Below, one piece after another: positions 13,201 to 22,200 of a DNA stretch of 64,000 bases. Within the stretch, counting starts at the first letter, position 1, and each line of letters opens with the position of its first letter. The stretch comes from Owenia fusiformis (Eukaryota > Annelida > Polychaeta > Sabellida > Oweniidae), in NCBI GenBank assembly GCA_903813345.2, contig CAIIXF020000006.1, forward strand, positions 4,859,096 through 4,923,095. The letters are read 5' to 3'. The notes under the pieces were generated by a model, which saw nothing but the letters and a program-made list of their open reading frames with translations, ran no database searches and had not been told where the DNA came from. Both the position numbers and the translations under genes were made by a program.

Positions 13201-16200
13201 AAGTCCTTTAGTCCTTTTATTGTTAATTAATTACTTGTACACTCAGTTCTTACCTTAGTCAATTATAGGCTCAGTTTAATTTCTCATTCACACCTAGTTA
13301 TATTACAGACATGTGCAGGTGTATGTGGTTAGGTGAAGTTTTAGAATGTCTAAGGTAAATATTTATTTAGATTAGAACAATTCTAACCGTTTATCCTTTA
13401 TTTTTATTTGTATTAAGTTCACTTGGTTTATTATAGTCAAACCTTTAACACTTTTTGGTCAGTTTTGCTATTTTTATATTTCAATTGTTCTAAAGTTTAG
13501 ATTCCAATTCGGGGTTCTTGTGCAGTGATAATGATGAAAGTGAAGACTTATACGTCGAGAAAGTAAAATAACTGTGTTTGTGTAGTGTGACATCGCAACT
13601 TCGCCGAAAATCTTATTTATGCTATGAACATATAAGTGAACAGAATAATATTGATATTATTGACATTTACAGTCTAATGCCGTCTAATGTACGATTTTAT
13701 AATAATTTTTCGATCCCTTCAAAGTATGGCTATATTATACTCAAATTGAAGGAATTTTGGAGTAAATCACAATTATGGTATTATTTTTCAGATTTGTACC
13801 TCAGAAAATTCAAAATGGCTGCTTTTGCAGGAATTCGCAATTCTAAAATCTATTTTTTTCAATTTAACCAAAGTAATGAGTACAGTTGATTGGAATTCGG
13901 TAATTGATATTTTGTTCTTTCGGATTAGCTACTCCGCGGAGTTGCCGTTATCTAGTAAGAAAAAGTGCAGGCAGTGTTACAATATGCTCAGGCATTTCAA
14001 ATGGTTTATTGTCATACCAGGGCATTCTTGAACCTTACAGGATATATTCTCTGTTAAATCATAAATATTGCATTCATCTGCATTTCCGATGGTTAATTGT
14101 CATACCAGGACACTCTTGAACTTTACAGTATATCCTCTCTGTCAAATCAGTGGCATTGCATTCATCTCCTCCGTAAGCTGGTGCAGGGTTGTTGCACTCT
14201 CTGGTACGTATTTTCTCTCCATCTCCGCACGTGGTAGAACATTGTTCCCATTGTGCCCATGTACCAGGACCTCCATTAACTAGGAATAAAATAAGACTTG
14301 CCAAGGAACAAATGTATTTGAGGTTATTCCTCTCGTTTGATCATATTTGAAGATAAAGTTATTAAAAACTGTCAGTCTCGTTAAACCAGAAATTGCATAT
14401 AGTCTTTACACGTTCTTTACAAAATATCCTTCAAGATAAATCGCCTTTCGTTTGTAATCTAAGAAAAAATAATGATGGACAGCATGACCAAACTATTGTG
14501 AGTAGATGGAAAATGCTCCTCATGCCTCGTTTCAATGAATACGCAAGCGTCCACGGGAAAGTATATGCTAAATTACAATTCATACAAGGATTCCTAATAC
14601 TGAAGTTTCATACCAGGGCATTCTTGAATTTTACAGGACATCATTTCTGTCAAATCATCGGCAATGCACTCATCACCACCGTAAGCTGGAGCAGGGTTAT
14701 TGCATTCCCTGGTACGGATTTTCTCTCCAACTCCACACGTGGTAGAACATTGTTCCCATGCTGTCCAAGAACCAGGACCTCCGTTTACTAAAAAAACAAT
14801 TACCAGTGGTAAAGGAACACATTTTGTTGTGTTATTAGGAAAGGTGCAGGTTGTGTTATAATTAATATGCTCATGCATTTCCAATGGTGTATAGTCATAC
14901 CAGGGCATTCTTGAACTTTACAGGACATTTGCTCTGTTAAATCATCGGCAATGCACTCATCACCACCGTAAGCTGGAGCAGGGTTATTGCATTCCCTGGT
15001 GCGGATTTTCTCTCCAACTCCACACGTGGTAGAACATTGTTCCCATGCAGTCCAAGAACCAAGACCTCCATTGACTGAAAGCAAAATTAAGATGAACAAC
15101 TAGAAACATAAAAATATTTCTCGTGAATAAAAAACAGTCCTATGTAACAGTACTATTGTAATTTCCATTTAAATGCATTATGTACTAGTATCGTAAACTG
15201 ATCTCGACATTTGGGAGCCGCTTTTACAAGGATACTGTAGACAGTGTTACAATATGCTCGTGTATTTCAAATGGTTTATTGTAATACTGTCACATTATAT
15301 GTACAGGTCCTTTAAGTCATCACATAAAATACATAAGTCCTTTAAGTCTTTTTATTGTTAACTAATTACTTGTACACTCAGTTCTTACCTTAGCCAATTA
15401 TAGGCTCAGTTTAATTTCTCATTCAAACCTAGTTATATTACAGACATGTGCAGGTGTATGTGGCTAGGTGAAGTTTTAGAATGTCTAAGGTAAATATTTA
15501 TTTAGATTAGAACAATTCTAACCTTTTATCTTTTATTTTTATTTGTATTTAGTTTACTTGGTTTATTATAGTCAAACCTTCAACACGTTCTGGTCAGTTT
15601 TGCTATTTTTATATTTCAATTGTTCTAAAGTTTAGTTTTCTTTCAAATTCAGCGTTCCTGTGCAGTGATAGTGATGAAAGTGAAGACTTACGAGGCCCGA
15701 TCAGAAAGTAAGTAACCAACTGCTCTCATTTTTTCATACTTCATTCAATCACACTGAAATTTTCACAGATGATGTAGAAAATATTAACCTATTAAAGAAG
15801 ACCAAGGACAATGGGTTAGCGTCAATGCCATTGTTATGGCTGTTGCTATGGTGATTATTGTTTTGGGTAGGTAGGGCACCCTTTTGTAAGCTGCTTTGGA
15901 AGATGGTTTGTAGAGTTTTTTACATGCTGTATTCCTCCAAATGACCTAACGTTTTTTATGTAAGACTGAATAATTTGTTCTATGTATTATCACAATGGTA
16001 ACTACACTCCATTGTCTCATTTATAAGTCATCGACACAAAGATATCAAGGGTGTATCTATCATAATGATGGTCATGATTCAGTCACAGTTTCAATCCAGT
16101 CAAATGTTGTTGAAGGGGGACTTTACTGCCATGATGACAATGGTCCACCTCCACAGAATCAACATCACCGAAGATACAGTAGATTAAGCATTTTCCATGG

Positions 16201-19200
16201 CCACACAACTACCCAAGGCTCACTATTCCCCAGACCTGGCCCCACGTGACTAATTTTTTTCCAAATGCAAAGATGTTGTTACGGAGAGTCCTTTTGGACA
16301 GCAATAAGGCCATCATTATAGCTTTCAATGGCAGTTTGCAGTCATTGAATGGTGCCACGTTGCACTTCTTTAAGACATTGCCTCAACTGCATTGACTTTG
16401 GTGGCGATTAATTTGAAGGACTATGTGTTAAAATGTAGTCTTACATTTGAATTTGATATATTTGGAGGTATTAAAACGTATAGAAAAACTGTACAAATTA
16501 TCTTCAAACGCCACTTAAAACAGGGTGCCCTGCCTACCGAAAACAATTGTCACCATAGCAACAGCAATAACAATGGAATTGACGCTAACCCCTTGTCCTT
16601 GGTCTTTTTTAATAGGGTAATATTTTCTCCATCATCTCTGAAAATTTGAATGTGATTGAATAAAGTATGACGAAATGAGAGCAGTTAGTTACTTACTTTC
16701 TGATCGGGCCTCATATACGTCGAGAAAGTAAAATAACTGTGTTTGTGTAGTGTGACATCGCAACTTCGCCGAAAATCTTATTTGTGCTATGAACATATAA
16801 CGTGAACAGAATACTATTGATATTATTGACATTTGTGAAAGTGGATTATCTAGTGTTAAATGCTGAAGTGATTAATCCATATTAGAATACTCAGCATTTA
16901 GTGAACATTAATTATGAGCTGTACAGTATTCGTGGTGCATGAAGCGATTGTAAATAGGAGACTTCAACTTGTGATACGTTCAAATATCATAATACCATTT
17001 TGAGAGACCTATGCATTATCGAAACGGATATCATTAATTCTACATTCTACATACTGCAGAAGGCTACTTGATTTCTACTGATCTATTACACATGCTACGG
17101 GTGATCATTCCGTACAATTAAGAAACACTGCTATACGTATAATAGAGTAGTGTTTATAAAGGACAATCTATGATCTCATGTATACATTGTAAAAATTATG
17201 TACATATATACTTTGTGAAGGTTGGTTATATCTGTTTTTGAGTAAAATATTATATTGATATGTAAAGATAAAGGTATAATAGTTCAAAGGAACTTGGTTA
17301 CAAGCTAGCATTGATTTTTAATTAACTAGTTAATTTCCTTTGTAAGTATAGGATTTTCGTGAAAAACTTTTTGAACGACCCTTGTATAAAGTGAACAGAA
17401 TACTATTGATATTATTGACATTTGTGAAAGATAGTGGATTTTCTAGTGTTAAATGCTGAAGTGATTAATCCATAATAGAATACTCAGCATTTAGTGAACA
17501 TTAATTATGAGCTGTACAGTATTCATGGTGCATGGAGCGATTTGTAAATAGTAGACTTCAACTTGTGATACGTTCAAATATCATAATACCATTTTGAGAG
17601 ACCTACGCATTATCGAAACGGATATCGTTAATTCTACATTCTACATACTGCAGAAGACTACATGATTTCTACTGATCTATTACACATGCTACGGGTGATC
17701 ATTCCGTACAATTAAGAAACACTGCTATACGTATAATAGAATAGTTTTTATAGAGGACAATCTATGATCTCATGTATACATTGTAAATATTATGTACATG
17801 TATACTTTGTGAAGGTTGGTTGTATCTGTTTTTGAGTAAAACATTATACTGATATGTAAAGATAAAGTTATAATAGTTCAAACGAACTTAGTTAGAAGCT
17901 AGCATTGATTTTTAATTAATTAGTTAATTTGCTTTGTAAATATATTTCAGTAAAACTATATACTGTTTGTTCTGTGATTTAAAAATAAGAACCCGACCCT
18001 GTGACACATACCAGGGCATTCTTAAACCTTACAGTATATATTCTCTGTTAAATCATAAACATGCATGAATCTGCATTTCCAATGGTTAATTGTCATACCA
18101 GGACACTCTTGAACTTTACAGTATATCCTCTCTGTCAAATCAGTGGCATTGCATTCATCTCCTCCGTAAGCTGGAGCAGGATAATTGCACTCTCTGATGC
18201 GGATTTTCTCTCCATCTCCGCACGTGGTAGAACATTGTTCCCATGTTGTCCAAGTACCAGGACCTCCGTTAACTAAAAAGCAATTAGCATTGGTTAAGGA
18301 ACAAATGCTGTTGCGTTATTACGAAAGGTGCAGACAGTGTTACAATATGCTCGTGCATTTCAAATGGTTTATTGTCATACCAGGGCATTCTTGAACCTTA
18401 CAGGATATCTTCTCTGTTAAATCATAAATACTGTATAAGTGGTATTTAATCCGAGTGGTTAATTTTCCGAATGGTCAAATTTCATCATTTTCCTAATGAC
18501 AAGAAACCTCCCATTGGATAACATTATAAAGACAATATTTCCGACATTTAATTTTCCGAACCTGGCAAAAATTATGAAAATAGGCAAATTAAATGATTAG
18601 GCAAAATTACCACTCATACAGTATTGCATTCATCTACATTTCTAATGGTTAATTGTCATACCGGGACACTCTTGAACTTTACAGTATATTCCCTCTGTCA
18701 AATCAGTAGCATTGCATTCATCTCCTCCGTAAGCTGGAGCAGGATTATTGCACTCTCTGGTGCGGATTTTCTCTCCATCTCCGCACGTGGTAGAACATTG
18801 TTCCCATGTTGTCCAAGTACCAGGACCTCCGTTAACTAAAAAACAATTAGCATTGGTTAAGGAACAAATGCTGTTGCGTTATTACGAAAGGTGCAGACAG
18901 TGTTACAATATGCTCGTGCATTTCAAATGGTTTATTGTCATACCAGGGCATTCTTGAACCTTACAGGATATCTTCTCTGTTAAATCATAAATATTGCATT
19001 CATCTACATTTCTAATGGTATATTGTCATACCGGGACACTCCTGAACTTTACAGTATATTCCCTCTGTCAAATCAGTGGCATTGCATTCATCTCCTCCGT
19101 AAGCTGGAGCAGGATTATTGCACTCTCTGGTGCGGATTTTCTCTCCATCTCCACATGTGGTAGAACATTGTTCCCATGCTGTCCAAGTACCAGGACCTCC

Positions 19201-22200
19201 ATTAACTACAAAAAATTACCATTGGTTAAGGAACAAATGCTGTTGCTCATTTTCCCAACGAATGAAGTTCGGTAGGGATATAGTGAAGCCCTCCGTCCGT
19301 CAGTCAGTCCCTCCGTCTGTCCGTATACAGAAACAACTTTTCTGGACATACAAATGAATATAGTAAATAAACAAATCACAACAAAACTATACGACAAAAG
19401 GGAAAATTTCAATTTCCAAATAGTCTCATATCCAGATTTATCCGGAAATATTCCTAGAAACCAATCCTATGGAATATTTATATCACAAATAATAAGGATT
19501 TCAAGAATCTGCAGTCAATTGGAAGATGCAACAGAGTTACCAGCCTGGGAAATAAACTACAATGTCAAGGTTACAGGAGTAACATACTAAATTCGTATAC
19601 TAAGAAAGCTATAACAAGAAATAAATGGATATGTATTAAATATAATATGCAGGAGAATATCATCATGAAGCACTGGAAAATTAATTAGAGAAGAGAACAT
19701 TAACAAATGTATATGATAGTATTTTCTCCGCAAAGAGGGTAAACTAAGAAGACAGACCAACATAAGAACATCAGTAAGGGGAAGGGGAGAGTTTTCCGGC
19801 CGGATCAAAACGTTTAACCCACCTACGCGCAGTCTCCAGTCTTTGGACCCTGAAGAAAGATAACATCACAATCAAATCAAGACAAAGAAAGAAGACAATG
19901 AATGAAGAAACTAATGCAGCAACAACAAATGACGTCCGTCCGCCCGTCCGTCCGTCCGTCCGTCCGTCCAAGTAACTCAAATACTTGTAGACGGTTTTTC
20001 TTCATGTGTATATTGGTGAATAGTTTTACGCAAACATTTTTTTTCAAGATGGCTGCCGCTTTAAAAATGACGGGACTTTTTTTGCAAAAATCATAAATTT
20101 TTCATTCTAAACCAAAGTAATTAATATTATTGTTTGAAATGTTGGTAGTATACTAGTATTCACAACATTTATCTATTTCACATACAGGGTGGGCCAAAAA
20201 AAGCCATAACCTTTTTAATTTTTGATATTAAATCATAATTTGCATACCAAATGAAACTTGAGGTTGTTATCTAGCCATTGATCATGAATTATACACTTTT
20301 ACTTGACTAAATTATGTCACCAGCGTCTCACTTAAACATGTGGTGTGCCATGAGAAATAGGCATAATTTGCAAAATGTTCCTGATCTGATATGGCCTGAT
20401 GATCGCCAAGCTAATAGCCCTGATGCAAACCCCAGTGAGTATAGGGTATGGGAAGGTCACCAGGAGATTGTATGAAGGCACCCAATCTAGAAAATTGCTC
20501 AACTAAAGCTGGCAATTAAGACAGGTTGAAAAAACTTAGCGAACATTTCATTGATACTGCAATATCAGCAAGGCGACTATAACTAAAATTTATCATCAAT
20601 TAGGGTGGCGGACCAATAGAACTCCACTTTTAGATCAACTATAATCCAAGTTGGAGGACTTGTTACATTATGTTATTACTAAGAACCCTTGGCACTATAT
20701 AACTGCAAAATTTGGGGTATGTAGGTTGGAAAATAAAAAAGTTGTAGTGTCTTGAAAAAAAGTGGCGCTTTTTTGGCCCACCCTGTATATTCTGTGTTTT
20801 TCATCAGAAATTCTTGCTAATGTTTAGATCTTTCTGAAGTATTGCTTTAGTATACTCAAATGAAAGCCAATTAAGAGTAGATTGCAAATATTGTACCTTT
20901 TTTCTGATTCGAGCCTCGTAAAATTCGAAATGGCCGTCTAATGTACGATTTCGCAATAATTTTTCGATCCCTTCAAAGTATGGCTTTATTATACTCAAAC
21001 TGAAGGAATTTAGGAGTAGATCACAATTATGGTATTATTTTTTCAGATTTGTACCAGGGCATTCTTGAACCTTACAGGATATATTTTCTGTTAAATCATA
21101 AATATTGCATTCATCTGCATTTCCAATGGTTAATTGTCATACCAGGACACTCTTGAACTTTACAGTATATCCTTTCTGTCAAATCAGTGGCATTGCATTC
21201 ATCTCCTCCGTAAGCTGGAGCAGGGTTACTGCACTCTCTGGTGCGGATTTTCTCTCCATCTCCGCACGTGGTAGAACATTGTTCCCATTGTGCCCATGTA
21301 CCAGGACCTCCATTAACTAGGAATAAAATAAGACTTGCCAAGGAACAAATGTATTTGACGTTATTCCTCTCGTTTGATCATATTTGAAGATAAAGTTATT
21401 AAAAACTGTCAGTCTCATTAAACCAGAAATTGTATATAGTAGTCTTTACACGTTCTTTACAAAATATCCTTCAAGATAAATCGCCTTTCGTTTGTAATCT
21501 AAGAAAAAATAATGATGGACAGCATGACCAAACTATTGTGAGTGAATGGAAAATGCTTCTCATGCCTCGTTTCAATGAATACGCAAGCGTCCACGGGAAA
21601 GTATATGCTAAATTACAATTCATACAAGGATTCCCAATACTGAAGTTTCATACCAGGGCATTCTTGAATTTTACAGGACATCTTTTCTGTCAAATCATCG
21701 GCAATGCACTCATCACCACCGTAAGCTGGAGCAGGGTTATTGCATTCCCTGGTGCGGATTTTCTCTCCATCTCCACACGTGGTAGAACATTGTTCCCATG
21801 CTGTCCAAGAACCAAGACCCCCATTGACTAAAAGCAAAATTAGCCTTTGTTAAGATGAACAACAAGAAACCTAAAAAATATTTCTCGTGAATAAAAAACA
21901 GTTCTATGTAACACTGCTATTTTAATTTCCATTTAAATGCATTATGTTCTAGTATCGTAATGCTGATCTCGACATTACTGTGGACTGTCAGACCTCTGAA
22001 TAAGGGTGGAGGTTATGTTTTTTTTAAATTTTATTGTAACTGCAAGAAGTTCATAATCATAACTGGCGTCAGATTTGGGATCCGTCACTTTGAAAATTGA
22101 ATGTCCTTCTGTTTTTTCAAGATGTCATCAACAAGCTGCAGGAAGTTCAAATCTGAAGTCAGGTAGATAATTGCCATACCAGGACAATCTATAAGTTTAC

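Larger units (their letters stand above)
15288..18006. mobile_element. LTR-like element, TGTCAC to GTGACA, 5-bp target
   Basis: It begins TGTCAC and ends GTGACA. The right flank CATAC (18007-18011) is the array's own target site; the left flank reads AATAC here and CATAC in the sister copy at 13149-13153. TG...CA ends plus a 5-bp target fit a solo LTR. After subtracting the nested mariner (1,023 bp) and an internal duplication (about 589 bp) the unit is near 1.1 kb. No gag or pol. Confidence 0.65.
3768..21116 (-). pseudogene. About 20 exon-end relics inside TSP1 introns
   Basis: Sixty-base copies of the 3' end of a TSP1 exon, including its CCTG/GTATGA donor but no acceptor, lie about 25 bp beyond real donors. 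Donor-side starts: 3768 (partial), 3943, 4310, 4665, 6308, 7019, 7378, 8031, 8399, 8754, 9408, 10062, 10430, 10785, 11439, 11807, 14018, 18012, 18381, 18944 and 21055. They follow a, b, c and related exons and are absent after q exons. The copies at 8031 and 11807 have mutated bases beside the donor. Confidence 0.75.
21055..21827. repeat. Segmental duplicate of 14018-14787
   Basis: Relic, TSP1 exon, k-type intron and k-type exon occur in the same order with few changes in both places, giving exons 2-3 and 8-9. Confidence 0.85.
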
